Shown here: piece after piece, positions 11,501-24,392 of the stretch | Numbering within the stretch: position 1 is the first letter of the stretch | Layout: each line of letters opens with the position of its first letter | Assembly (NCBI GenBank): GCA_000697475.1 | Contig: JNEU01000966.1 | Coordinates: 118,689-182,688, forward strand | Direction of reading: 5' to 3' | DNA from: Lichtheimia corymbifera B2541 | Lineage: Eukaryota > Mucoromycota > Mucoromycetes > Mucorales > Lichtheimiaceae | DNA length: 64,000 nucleotides | The notes under the pieces: generated by a model | Seen by the model: only the letters and a program-made list of their open reading frames with translations | Told to the model about the DNA's origin: nothing | Databases searched by the model: none | Translations under genes and position numbers: made by a program

Positions 11501-12052
11501 CTGGAATGACGCCAAATGCTCCTACGAGCAATGTACCTATGACCCTTATGGGATTGTCAATGGCCAATATGAATCCTAGTATGATGAATAATGCTGCCAT
11601 ATTGCAAGCCATCCAACGCCAACAGCAACAACAACAGCAGCAGCAGCAATCTCAACCTCAACAATCCCAACCACAGCAATCTCAACAGCAACAAAATCAA
11701 CAAGGCATGATGAATTCGGCAGCAATGGGAAGTCCTGTCAATGCAATGAATGGTAAATTCTTCTTCCTCATGTAGATGATATGAATGGAGGCTAATCTTG
11801 TATATAGGTATACGGCCGGGTTTAACACAGCAGAGTTTGTTGATGTCGAACCTCAATCTACAAAATGCAGGCATGGGAGGAAACAATGGATTACCTGCCG
11901 GGTTACAAATGAATGCCAGCCTTGCCAATCTAACACCGCAAGCACTCCGAGATCTACAGCAACGTATGCTTCTGCAGAGGCAACAGCTACAACAGCAGCA
12001 TCAACAACAACAGCAACATCAGGCACCTTCCAATGATCCTCCACAAATGTAA
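8599..12052 (+). CDS. MED25: Mediator complex subunit 25-like (VWA + PTOV/ACID)
   Basis: Mediator tail-associated subunit that binds transcription activators. Ten exons (8599-8801, 8866-8920, 8980-9162, 9220-9384, 9452-9520, 9584-9713, 9766-10969, 11028-11220, 11266-11752, 11808-12052) keep one frame for 977 residues. Residues of about 20-225 form the von Willebrand A-like domain of Med25 (VACLFVVEGTARM, YGMVIFGDYEP, DGGIVRNATSEGLVAALEMF, HCILISNSLPHQ). A long Gln/Pro/Met-rich linker with several polyGln tracts (CAG/CAA codons) follows. The activator-interaction (PTOV/ACID) domain comes next: PIWTGQIVWHIKQMD, EMWPQRITIAGR, YGPRLAGVLFARVPLP. A second Gln-rich tail ends the protein. Human MED25 is shorter in its linker. 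Family call rests on domain order and motifs, not on a search. Confidence 0.87.
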
Positions 12053-12330
12053 AAAAAAAAGCATCCTTAGTCATCTTGCTAGCGCAATCTCCATACACAT
12101 ATACAATACACATAATTGTACAGATACATTTATATCATCTTGTAGTAAGCAAAAAAAATTAGTGATATGCTATTGAATACACACACACATGTTACGAGCG
12201 AAAAGCGAAAGATGATGTTGTTAGTTTTATGCGTTTGTAATCATGTTCATTACATATAAAAGAACAGCTTGATACGCACAGACCCGAGATGTTTGTGTAA
12301 CGTCCATGTTCAAATTTGAAAAAAGAGTAT

Positions 12331-12401
12331 TGCGTAGACGGGGAATCGAACCCCGACCTTCTGCTTGGAAGGCAGAAATTGTACCATTCAACTATCTACG
12401 C
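12331..12401 (-). tRNA. tRNA-Gly (UCC)
   Basis: 71 nt including the discriminator A, no intron, CCA not encoded. The seven-base acceptor stem GCGTAGA/TCTACGC pairs perfectly. The anticodon stem TCTGC/GCAGA encloses the loop CTTCCAA (anticodon TCC, reading GGA). The T arm carries GGTTCGATTCC, the internal B box. The D arm TAGTTGAATGGTA is typical of Gly tRNAs. Confidence 0.95.
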
Positions 12402-12904
12402 TTACTGACAATAAATGTTAAAATAACATGTTAGCCTACCAAATTTCCATTTTGGGAATGCAAAGTGTTATTAGTATCTATAGAAAGAGAACAAAGCAAA
12501 GAATACTATAATGGAATTATAAAGCATGTATGGGAAGAGTGGAAAGAATTAGGGAATAAATTTCATGCTTGAAGGTTGTCATGTCAACCCCGATCACCAC
12601 TTTAAGGAAGAAGGTCAGCAGGAACATTAACAGTGAGCTTCTCTCTCAAAGCGTATCCAGGTCGGATATTATTGTCAACAAGCGAGATGTAAAAAGTTAC
12701 ATTGATCCATGGTTGCCATGGTAGCCATTATGGTCCATATAGTAGAGATGATTTAATAGTGGTAATTCATTTAATGATAACAACTTGGTCATTCTGAAAG
12801 TATTATCTACCCGATAGCCGACATATAAAACAATATGCTACAAATACAAGAGCACATCTTTGTTTTCAATGTAAGGGATGAGGATTTTCAAGTATAAAAA
12901 AACA
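12402..12904. other. intergenic, no gene seen
   Basis: AT-rich spacer between the tRNA and a small minus-strand gene. Nothing beyond short chance frames. Confidence 0.4.
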
Positions 12905-13204
12905 CTATTGTTGCATAGGAGGACGTACACAGCGAATGGCAGTGGAAGGGTCTTGAAGGGAAGGCGATTCGCATTTGAAGCCATGGCTCCTCATAAAGTC
13001 TCCAATTTGATGTTTGTTGAGCCTTACAGTAGTAGCACACGTCTGATCGTCTTTCAAATGGGCGCATAAAAGACCCATGCCGTGGTTGTCATCGTCGACT
13101 GTGAAGCTCATGGCGTTGTTCTGATTGGTGTACAGGAATTCGTCAAGGCGACCGTAGCTTTCTTCAGGCGACATTGTGTGGTTACTAGAAGTAAAAGTGG
13201 GCAT
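12905..13204 (-). CDS. small hypothetical protein, 99 aa
   Basis: Uninterrupted frame from ATG (13204) to TAG. The codon usage and amino acid mix look like a real soluble protein (SPEESYGRLDEFLY, FTVDDDNHGMGLLCAHLKDD, LNKHQIGDFMRSHGFKCES). The start lies after a pyrimidine-rich stretch on the minus strand, as in neighbouring genes, and downstream sequence toward the tRNA is AT-rich. I do not recognise a family. Three Cys and several His residues are present without a known metal-binding spacing. It follows GPI copy 1 in the same direction with about 110 bp between them. It may be one exon of a longer gene, although no obvious splice continuation was found. Confidence 0.5.
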   Translation of the reverse strand: MPTFTSSNHTMSPEESYGRLDEFLYTNQNNAMSFTVDDDNHGMGLLCAHLKDDQTCATTVRLNKHQIGDFMRSHGFKCESPSLQDPSTAIRCVRPPMQQ

Positions 13205-13315
13205 GGTTAAAAAGAGTAGAGCGTGAGAGAGAATAAGAATAAAGATGCAGGAAAAAGAAGACCAATTTTATTGTGATTACTGCATGCTGCATGGGTTTGT
13301 ACTACATGTGATCTC

Positions 13316-15562
<2,247 letters not shown>

Positions 15563-15907
15563 TGTGGAAGATGGGCGAAAGGACGACATCCAACTCCAAG
15601 CTGAGACAAAATTGGCCTGTCACTCGTACGGCGCATGATAAGCATTAGCATGTAGATAGCTGCAAATGATTAATGTTATCTTTTACATACAATAATGAGA
15701 TCCCGTGTTGTTTTATGGCTGTAGCGTATGTAGATCACTCTAGGCCGTGATTAAAGAAGAGTCACTTGCTTAGGGAGAGAAGCCAAATGTCATTTTGCAC
15801 GTAACAGTGACAACATGCTTTTAATGGTTGCTGCATTTTTCAAGATGACAAGGGGGAATTTACATGATATTGATGAGATTGGTATATGGGTTTGTGGGTT
15901 GGTTCTT
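15563..15907. other. intergenic, PCC1 promoter
   Basis: About 345 bp between PCC1 and the end of the next minus-strand gene. No gene recognised. Confidence 0.4.
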
Positions 15908-16978
15908 TCAATTTTTTCTGGACTTCTTGCGATTGCATACGTTCTTCAGACTTGCGTGATTGGAATAGTTCTTAAAACGACCTTTGCGACGGCCTTCCTC
16001 ATAACAAAGTTTCCAATTCATCTTTTTCCCTCCAAGTTGGTCAATGAACTTTTCAACAAACTGATCATCGAGGTTGCCGCTTGTTGATGATAGAATTATT
16101 GGAGAGGTAGATTGTCGACGGGATGATGATTCAGATGTGTCATTTGTTGAAGAAGGCTGAGATGATGATGATTCGTGTGATGGTGACCGGCTTGACATGT
16201 GTTGACGTTTGTAATCTCTTAATACAGTCAACCCTTCTTCCAAATAATCAATGGTCCTCTTTGCACTTTGATCACCAACGTCCTCATTGAGCATATCAAT
16301 TGCCTTGCGACAACGTGATTCGGCATCCATGATAACACGCAAAAGATGGCTTGATGAAGATTGCTCAGCTGTGGATATATTCCTGGCGAGTTCGTACAAT
16401 TGTTGAATAGTCGGGTCATGACGATGAGCTTGGTCAGCCAAGGATTGTTTTTGATCCAGAAAAAAAGAGCCAAGAGCGACAATAGGATCCAGAACTGGCT
16501 TGTCAACATGTGAAGAGATCGATTCTTTGCTGAGGATCAAGCACTGGTTTGCCCATGGATAGCAAGGGAGCTTGAAGCAAAAGGGCCTTGAGTTGCAAAC
16601 AGTTGCCCTGTTCAATACCTGAAGCCTGCATTCGCTTACTGCGATGATCAATACAGTAGGTGCAACATCATATCGGCTGATGATCTCTTCACAATTTCGA
16701 ACGACACAATGCATGAATTTATCATCCACCACATGCTGCACCTCGACCAGAACCGGGGCCATAGCCTTGCTGTCATCCGTGGCGTACAAGATATCCGACT
16801 TCATTCCATTTGGCCATTCTGTAGGCCTTGGCCGATACTTGTCGTGGTTTCCTCCTAATACTCCCCCAAAGGCAATGAGTATACAATAAAGCTTTAGTAG
16901 GACTAGTAGGAACTCACCCATCACGGCGTCAATTATAATTTTTTTGGCTTCATCGGTCTCCAAGATGTGCTTGCTCAT
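15908..16978 (-). CDS. PD-(D/E)XK nuclease-like protein (Rpn/PDDEXK_2-like), unassigned
   Basis: Minus-strand exons 16978-16918 and 16860-15908 with a 57-nt GTGAGT...GGAG intron give 337 residues. Reading through the intron would insert a hydrophobic stretch, so the spliced form is preferred. The N-terminal half has D43 in KSDILYATDD and VLVEVQ at residues 57-62 (E60, Q62). A helix with YDVAPTVLIIAV follows. The pattern D-(x)n-E-x-Q on adjacent strands is that of Rpn/PDDEXK_2-type PD-(D/E)XK nucleases, where Gln replaces the usual Lys. The second half has helices rich in Gln/Asp and a Ser-rich disordered stretch ending in basic residues. No transposon ends were seen, and it may be a domesticated or lineage-specific protein. 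The nuclease assignment is inference from the motif only. Confidence 0.6.
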   Translation of the reverse strand: MSKHILETDEAKKIIIDAVMGEFLLVLLKLYCILIAFGGVLGGNHDKYRPRPTEWPNGMKSDILYATDDSKAMAPVLVEVQHVVDDKFMHCVVRNCEEIISRYDVAPTVLIIAVSECRLQVLNRATVCNSRPFCFKLPCYPWANQCLILSKESISSHVDKPVLDPIVALGSFFLDQKQSLADQAHRHDPTIQQLYELARNISTAEQSSSSHLLRVIMDAESRCRKAIDMLNEDVGDQSAKRTIDYLEEGLTVLRDYKRQHMSSRSPSHESSSSQPSSTNDTSESSSRRQSTSPIILSSTSGNLDDQFVEKFIDQLGGKKMNWKLCYEEGRRKGRFKNYSNHASLKNVCNRKKSRKN

Positions 16979-17754
16979 GAGGTCTGGTTCCAGGGCGATT
17001 GGGTAAAGGGATCTGTTTCACTCGCCTGGCGCATGTGGGGAAACGCGTGTTGTCTATGTCTCGAAATTTTGGTGTTGTCGACAACTCCGCGACGGCTTTT
17101 CATTGGCTGTTGGATTTACTTTGCGACAACAAAGACTCGGGGTTGTTGTCGATGTCTCCAATTTTTTGATGTTGTCGACAACACACCTATTATTGTTGCC
17201 AATGGTTACCGCTCCCCGGTCTTCCGATACATGGATGCTGCTTTCATTTCAAACACCTTGATGTGTCCCTTTAAAAAGTGGCAGGTCTTATATAATGCCG
17301 TTAATTGGTGCCGCTAATTTGGTGGTAGTAAACAATGAAAATGAGTGCAGAAGGAGAAAAATGCTTCTTGTATATGGATGTGAGATTGGATATGCTCTCT
17401 TGCAATAATGCGCAAAATCATAAAAGTCGATCATCGGCAAATATGTATTATGGTTGCCATGATAATAACAGTTTGCTAGGCGACCCCATCAACAATGAAT
17501 CCTAGCGACGAATTAATTTGTACAGGGATTGGTATTCGTATTATTTAGTGGTGTGCTATATTGATTGTAGGATATGTGCATGATGAAAGGTGGACGTCCC
17601 CCCTCACAGTGAAAAGTGAAAAAGTCACGCGGGATGATGACATCGTCCGCTAGGGCTGGTGGATAGCGGTGAGCCAAGGGTAGGCGCTGGGGTGGTAGGC
17701 AAAATTTCTCTGGACCTCTTATTTTTCTTTCCTGTTGTCTCCATTCACCCTACC
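16979..17754. promoter_or_regulatory. divergent promoter region with duplicated palindrome
   Basis: 776 bp between the PD-(D/E)XK-like gene (-) and ATP16 (+). It contains an ACGCGT element at 17043-17048, CCAAT-type boxes in opposite orientation near 17092 and 17200 (cattggct, gccaatgg) and a duplicated block with a perfect 12-bp palindrome (listed separately). The C/T-rich segment before the ATP16 start is typical. A 116-codon frame at 16967-17317 overlaps these sites and is not supported. Confidence 0.5.
17050..17182. repeat. two copies of a 36-bp block ending in palindrome GTTGTCGACAAC
   Basis: The palindrome GTTGTCGACAAC occurs exactly at 17074-17085 and 17171-17182. The preceding bases are also alike: tgtcTATGTCTCgAAaTTTT against tgtcGATGTCTCcAAtTTTT. 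The two blocks are 97 bp apart. The interval holds a third related stretch, GCGACAACAA and TTGTTGTCG in inverted order. This looks like a dimeric-protein binding cluster or an old short tandem duplication. Confidence 0.7.
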
Positions 17755-18550
17755 ATGAACGTCTTTGCCAGATCTGTTCGCGCTCTTCGACCTGCCCTTG
17801 GTAATTACCACAGCATTCAGCTCATCTCATTCCCAATGTTGACAAAAACCTTTACGTTTATTTTTCTACAGCCAGAGGTTACGCTTCTGAAGCCCCTGCT
17901 GCTGCTGACAACCTTCGTTTGACCTTCGTCTTGCCCCACAAGGTCAGTAATGCAACACTACATGCTCCTCAGGGCGCGTCACCATTTACTTTTTTACACG
18001 CGATGACTAACGCTACATTCTATATAAATACAGGCTTTGTACAAGGCTACTGACGTTCAGCAAGTTAACTTGGCTGCCACCTCTGGTGACATGGGTATCC
18101 TTGCCAACCACGTTCCCACCATTGAGCAACTCAACCCTGGTGTTGTCGAGGTCGTTGAATCTGGTGATGTGACCAAGAAGTTCTTCGGTATGTATCGATA
18201 GGGATATATAGGATAACGAACTTGTCAACTTATCATGGAGAATGGTCATGTTTTCTTTCTAGTCTCTGGCGGTTTCGCTATCATCAACCCTGACTCCACT
18301 CTCAACATCAACGCCGTCGAAGCTGCTGCTATTGATGAAATCTCCCCCGAGGTAAGAGGATAGAGAGCATTATATATGCAATGGATAGGATGATTGATAT
18401 ATGAACTTTTTTTTTCAATCATAGAACGTCCAAGCTGCTCTCGCTGATGCCCAACGTGTCGCTAACGGCTCTGGCTCTGATGCCGAGAAGGCTGCTGCCA
18501 AGATCGAGATCGAAGTCTATGAGGCCATCCAAACTGCTCTCTCCAAATAA
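17755..18550 (+). CDS. ATP16: F1F0 ATP synthase subunit delta, mitochondrial
   Basis: Central-stalk subunit of the mitochondrial ATP synthase (the bacterial epsilon homologue). Five exons (17755-17800, 17872-17942, 18034-18187, 18263-18351, 18425-18550), all GT-AG, encode 161 residues. The N-terminus MNVFARSVRALRPAL is an arginine-rich, acid-free presequence, followed by RGYASEA, a likely cleavage region. The mature part shows LRLTFVLPHK, then VQQVNLAATSGDMGILANHV, PTIEQLNPGVVEV and the C-terminal helical hairpin (NVQAALADAQRVANG...IEVYEAIQTAL). The GDMGILANHVP loop is diagnostic. Transcribed divergently from the PD-(D/E)XK-like gene and convergent with coatomer beta. Confidence 0.95.
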
Positions 18551-18788
18551 GCATCTTGATCGCAAATAAACTGTATATCTGTTTGTAGAGTTGGCAATAT
18601 AACAATGATAAGGACGGGTTTCCCCATTATGCCAGCACAATCATGGTCTACAGTATCACCGACAAAAGAATGATATGGGAATGGCTTTCTTTATAAAGGG
18701 ATGGGAGAGGAGAATATGAATACAAAGTGCGATACGTAGAATTAAAACTTGACAACAACAACTTTTTCTATCAATAGTAATGGATCTT

Positions 18789-21700
18789 CTACGCTGCAAC
18801 CTTTTGTGCCAATGTGATTTTGTCACCTGTATGATATGAGTTGTTAGTAGTTAGAGAATGATGAAACATGAGGGAGGAAAACTTACCAAGACTCAATGCA
18901 ATGCCCTGGGTCTTACTGCGAATACGGATATGACCGGCAATGGGTGCATCACCAGGCTTTTCAATCGAAAGATTTGCAAGTGCATCCTCTCCAAAGATAC
19001 TTCTAGCGTACATGTTTGCAGAAAGGAAACCACAGTCGCCCTCCAATTGCTTCTCGGGTGTTAGACAACTCATGTTGGTCGATGCCATAATGTGCTTGAG
19101 GTACTCTCTCAGATCACTATATCCAAATGTTAGTGCATATCCTAATGTCGCGCGATCCATTCGATACTTGCGTGATGTTTGTGTTCACATTGACCTTATT
19201 TTCCCATTCAAACTCGCTCCACATGCTTCGGAACTATAACAAATAAAAGCATTAATTACCTGCAAGATTAAGAAAAGCTATCCCAGTTACCTGTGTTTCT
19301 GTGCAGTATGCAGGGTTGATATAGTCCATAATATCGATATGGATGTCGTTGAGCACCACGACACAGCTATTCTCGTTGGCAGTGTGTGAATCATAGACGA
19401 TATTGCCAAAGATAACACCAGTCTCAGTGGATGACACCTTGATAGGAGCCTTGACAGTCAAGAATGAGTGGGGTGCCAAATTGTGTGCTGCTGGTCGATC
19501 GACAAGTTTGAGATCTCCAAGAGTGGCAAATTCCACCGTCAAGTTTTGCAGAGTTTCATTTGTTTGGTTGACAATAAGAACATCTATACAAGAAAAAGTA
19601 AGTATCATCGATTGCAGCTTTCTCTCTTAGCTAACGTACCCATAAGGATGTCGTATTGATGGACATTAACAACAGCTTCAGCGTAAACAGAATCAGAGAA
19701 ACCAGTGAGTTGTACAATACGGCTCAACTTGGACATAAGATCATCCTTGCTATCCAAAACACCAGTAGCTCGGACCAAATCTTGTTCGTACTATAGCAAT
19801 GTGTAAGTATATGACATAAATAAAGCCATCTTCTCTTGTTACCTCGTCAACGGCAGTGTCATTGGCTTTCTTGGAGAATTGTCTGAATACAATTGTATCA
19901 TCGACTTGAACTTCAGCAGCCTTGCCCTTTTCTTTTTCAGCGGCAGCTCGTTGCTAAAAAGGAGAAGCGTGTTAAATTGAGATAAACTCGATTCTCAAAT
20001 GCTTCATATCCTACCTCCTCTGCTTGGATTTGTTTTGCAAAAGCATTTCGGCTGTCTTCAAGATACACCTTATCAATGACTGGCTGATCACGGTTACCAA
20101 TGACACGTAAGTCTTGCATAATACGGTCATACGAGTCCTCGTCAATGTGATGGGTGACAAATTGAGATTGACCGACTCGGATAATGCTGGTCATGATCAA
20201 CATAGCTTCTGCTCGACGAGCATTGACAGCGGCTGTATCGGAAACAATCTTGGTATATCGCAGGACCAATTTGACAAGGGTGGTGGCCAAAACACTTCCA
20301 AGGAAATAATCACCATTCACAAGCAACAAAGCTGTAATAAAACATCATTAGTAAATGTAAAGGGAAATATAGAGATAGATTCTTACCTCGGAGAGGAGGT
20401 TTAGTGGCTGATTTGATAGCATCCAATTTGGCAGTGTTGCTGGATTGAACAGTGTAACTGCTTTCAGTAGCATAGGTACCATCAGGCAAGATACGGCGTG
20501 GTGCAGCATTACCAGAGGGCACTGATTTGGCGTCTTCGGCAGGTTTTTCCTCATCCTCTTCTGTTGCTTCAAGCAAGCGTTGTTCTGATGCCAAAATAGG
20601 GATTTCGCCAATAGCTTCACGAATACGTGCCCATGCTTCATCGATTTCCTTTGCGTCCAAGCAGTATTCACCAATAATCCAAAGAGCACCACGGAACACC
20701 TTTCCAGACTTCATATCCATAAATGTGTCCAAAAGCTTCTCAAGCACAGATTGACGCAACTCGGGGAACTTTTCCATGACCTCTCGTACAAAGGATACGA
20801 CGTCCACGGCTGAAGGGTTATTCGAATCTCCAAGGAATTCCATGAGCACGTGAACAACATTGGCTGCGACTTCAGAGAACTTGACAGCGCATGAGTGAAT
20901 GGATTGTACCAAAAGTTGGCGGTATTCGGTGTTCTATCAAATCATACAACCCAATCTATGTAAGCAAACATGTACACGAATGGTCATGGTGGTCATACGA
21001 ACCTTTTCATATTCTTGGTCGTGCGTTTTAACCAATTCCTTCTTCAAAAAGAGGATAACATCTTGTACGTTTCTTGAAGACACGAGATCCATAGCAATGC
21101 GGAGCGTCTTGCGTCGTACATCAATATCAGGGCTGCAAAAGAAATAGTATATCCTTTAGCAACGGCACGTTAAACCACGCTACCTGCTCTTTCAATTACC
21201 TGGAAAGGATACGTAGAATATCCATCACCAAATCATCCAACTTGCGCTCCTGCTTTGAAAGCAAATTGTCCAAACGATCGAGCACAATCAACTTGACATT
21301 GTTGTCGGACTCCTTGACAGCCAAATCAATATAGCATGTTGCGGCAGCTGAGGGAATTGTTCATCAATAAAGCGTGTGTACAGAGTCATTTTGTAGCGTG
21401 AGCCTACCTTTAACAGCGGCGGGATTGGATGTCAACACCATCAAGATATTGGCTGCTTCATACTTTACAGAGTGAGAGGCGGCGGTCAACAATTCTGAGA
21501 CACATCGAATATAGGCGCCCTATATACAAGATGTAAATCAATGATACGGATCATGTCAATTGTGGTGCTATAGTAACTCACCTTGTTGGCCGAGTTTGCC
21601 TTGCTATCTTTACGGATCAATTCGAGAACAGCGAGTTGGAGCAATTCATCAAACGATGGAACCAGTGCAAATACTGAGTGCAAATATTCAACAGCGAGAG

Positions 21701-22493
21701 GTCGATCCACGTTGCAAAGGACGGCAAATGCATTTCGACGACAAGACATATCCGCTTCCTATAACAATAAAATGTCGTCAACGCATGTTGCTTGATTACG
21801 TGATGGAATACTTACACCAACCAAGAATGATTGAATCACTTGAGGAGCATCGGGGAAGAGATAGTCAAAGTGTCTGTAGATGGATCCAACAGCAAATACG
21901 GCATTCTTGCGTACATACGAATGACGATGTTCCTAATGGTCTCCCCTAGTTAATCCATGCACTGTCGTTCCTGATCTCTTTCCCTATATCCTTCAACTTA
22001 CCAAGCATGCACGGATGGATGCAATAAGTGGTTCTAAGACTTCAGCTTCGCGGATCTTGCACAAGAATCGGAGAGTGGCACCACGAATGTATTCGTTGGG
22101 ATGTTGTAAATCGTTTCTCAGGGCGTTGCTATAGAATACATATATAAATCGATCATCCCATAAGCAAATAAAAAGAAAAAACGATGCTTACCAGACAAGA
22201 ATGAACTCTTCCTTCAACTTGCCATCGGGCTTCGTCTTTGGGCAAATCTCCCAGTAAAAGTGAAGTAGTTTCTTGAGTTGCTTGTTTTTGGAAGGCAGGA
22301 CAAAACGGATAACGTGCAACAGTAGCTTCTCCATAGGATCGCCATTGAGCATGATGACAAGCAGCTTTTGCATAGCTTGAATTCGCACTTCATCAGAGCC
22401 TTTTTCAAGTGCGCGCTGGAAATCCTGCAAGGTCATTTGCTCGGTCGCGTCATCTTGATGAACGAGCGTGTAACAAAGGTCGGTGGTTGCCAT
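18789..22493 (-). CDS. SEC26: coatomer subunit beta (COPI)
   Basis: COPI coat subunit for Golgi-to-ER retrograde transport. Fifteen minus-strand exons, from 5' to 3': 22493-22192, 22128-22002, 21932-21816, 21758-21582, 21519-21408, 21347-21200, 21132-21003, 20933-20387, 20331-20015, 19953-19843, 19790-19640, 19583-19291, 19233-19172, 19116-18887 and 18826-18789. Together they give 953 residues, the same length as human COPB1. The N-terminal adaptin-like solenoid ([51 protein letters not shown]) is followed by an acidic linker and the C-terminal appendage ([66 protein letters not shown]). Intron 13 is GC-AG and intron 7 starts GTTCGT. The last exon codes only 12 residues. Confidence 0.95.
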
Positions 22494-23069
22494 GTTGAAA
22501 TGCGATCGACAGTAGCGTTCCTTTTTTCCTATACGTGTTCATTGTAAGCTGTTTTTATTCGTGCTGCCATTGTTGTTGAGAGATGTGAATTACTTGTCGG
22601 ATAGGGCCCCGTTGCAACGGAAGAAGAGAGGAACTGTAAAGAAAGCAACACGTTGCAACTGTCGGCGACTCTTTAACTTGCTGAAATCAAATCTCGTCGT
22701 GATTGGCCAGCTGGGCTCCCACAGCCTACAGGTAGTGCTGCTCATTTGCAGGATCTCCCACTCCTCTGACAGCAATTAAATAAAAGGGTTATGGGACAAT
22801 TACAATTGTTTACAACTCTATTAATGCCATCAGCGGAAACGTGGCTCCAACATGTGTATTTGATATGATGAGACTGCTTACTATTCCCCCATCAATGGCT
22901 CATTGTAATGCAACACACAAAGGTCATTTTCAAACAGAAAGGTGAATGTCATGTTATAATAGAAAGAAGCAATATATGGTAAACAAGGTTTTGTAAAGTA
23001 TATACGTCTGAGTGCAAGCAAGAATGGATTGATAGGAGGTTGTAGCTGATGGTCAAAATGATGATATTA
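22494..23069. other. intergenic, SEC26 promoter and 3' flank of the PIP-box gene
   Basis: 576 bp without a supported gene. Overlapping short frames on both strands (22561-22779) look incidental. Confidence 0.4.
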
Positions 23070-24182
23070 CTATGCTAGATCTGGTTCGTCATTGTTGGTG
23101 GAATGTGATGATGATTGACTTGATGCAGGATCCTGAATTCCAAGCTTTTCTATCAGGTTCCTTCCTCGTGGTACTGGAAATGCGGCATGCTCCTCGTATT
23201 GTTCAGTCCATGGTAATGGAAGCGTGTGATCTGGAGATGAATGATGATGTGTAGGTGATCGGCTGTTGTTGGATGATCGACTTTCATAAGGTGATAATGG
23301 GCATTCAGGCGATAGTTGTAAATCAGATGATGGTGGTCGAAGCTCTGGCGATAGTGATAACGGGTCTTCTTGAGAGAATGAAGGAGAAGAATAAACAGGG
23401 CAAACGGCATCTTCATCCTCATCATCTTCATCTTCTTCTTCTTCATTGGGGTATATGGTTGCTTTGTCGTTGTCGCTCGTTGTCTCATTGTCTCCTTTGT
23501 GTTGTTCCTCCTTTTCTAATTGTCGTGTTAACGGTTTGAGAGGGAGTACTTTGCGTATGGTGGTGGGAATCAACACTTCATCCTCAATGCGTCGTCTTTT
23601 GACACGTGCTGCGGGTTGATCTTTTGTGCATGGTGATATTGACGATGAATCATCATCACTGGTATCCTTGGCAACGGTTTCAGATTTGTCGTGTTCCTCC
23701 TCACGACTGCGGATAGGTGATGGTGATTCTTCATTCAACGTGCTCCTGCTCGTCGACCATGATATTGGCATCGATACTTTGGTGGTTTCCACTTGCTTTT
23801 CCTGCAATGGTGCTCTTCGTTCCTTGACATTGATGGTCGTTTGGCTGCTTCCAACGTCCTTCTTGATAGGTTCCTCATAATCACATAACACATTGCATGC
23901 CGGTTCCTGTCGTTTTGGTGCCTTAACAGTTTGCTTTGTACCAAGTCCACCACCCAAACCACTCTTATCGCTTAAGGCTGGCCGCAAAACAGGTCGTTTC
24001 TTCTTGTGATCACCTTCGTCTACACGCTGAAGAAGACGTCGATTGCGTTCTTGAATCTCTTGTTCGGTCAAAGCGTTCTCGTCATTTTTGGCTATTTGTT
24101 TCTTGACGTCGGCTTCTGGCTTTTTGAAAAACTGTGTAATGAGAGCATTCTTGGTTGTTGAGGAGGACTTTTGACGGCCCAT
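23070..24182 (-). CDS. disordered protein with PIP-box-like motif, 370 aa
   Basis: Single exon. Residues 12-19 (NALITQFF) fit the PCNA-interacting pattern Q-x-x-I-x-x-F-F except for Asn at the first position, and are followed by KKPE, the basic flank common in PIP boxes. The rest is charged and disordered: a coiled stretch (NENALTEQEIQERNRRLLQRVDEG), a short nuclear-signal-like KKKRP, Ser/Asp/Glu-rich blocks, a KRRR cluster, an acidic run (EEEEDEDDEDEDA) and several SP sites. An ACGCGT box lies in the 210-bp promoter, consistent with G1/S expression of a replication or repair factor. I do not recognise the family. The replication role is inference from the motif and promoter site. Confidence 0.65.
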   Translation of the reverse strand: MGRQKSSSTTKNALITQFFKKPEADVKKQIAKNDENALTEQEIQERNRRLLQRVDEGDHKKKRPVLRPALSDKSGLGGGLGTKQTVKAPKRQEPACNVLCDYEEPIKKDVGSSQTTINVKERRAPLQEKQVETTKVSMPISWSTSRSTLNEESPSPIRSREEEHDKSETVAKDTSDDDSSSISPCTKDQPAARVKRRRIEDEVLIPTTIRKVLPLKPLTRQLEKEEQHKGDNETTSDNDKATIYPNEEEEDEDDEDEDAVCPVYSSPSFSQEDPLSLSPELRPPSSDLQLSPECPLSPYESRSSNNSRSPTHHHSSPDHTLPLPWTEQYEEHAAFPVPRGRNLIEKLGIQDPASSQSSSHSTNNDEPDLA

Positions 24183-24392
24183 GTCAAATACAGGATATCA
24201 GCTGCCGTGCAACGGAAGGGTGTGTAGGGCGGGGCGTGGTGAGAGGAAAAGAACGTGCGTGTGTGGGAGAAATGGAACACTGCGGAAACACAATTTGGGT
24301 GCCACCAGCCATGTCATATAGCCAATAAAATATCGATCGAGCAACGCGTTGAGCCATACTTCTTTCTCCCATTTTCATCATCTTTCGTCATC
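24183..24392. promoter_or_regulatory. bidirectional promoter with CCAAT and ACGCGT
   Basis: 210 bp separates the start codons of the PIP-box gene (-) and the arrestin-like exon (+). It has CCAAT at about 24321-24325 (agccaataaa) and the MBF-type hexamer ACGCGT at 24344-24349. Confidence 0.5.

Noticed and set aside
22561..22779. Small gene upstream of SEC26
   Set aside because: Overlapping frames on both strands, no family features; probably promoter sequence.
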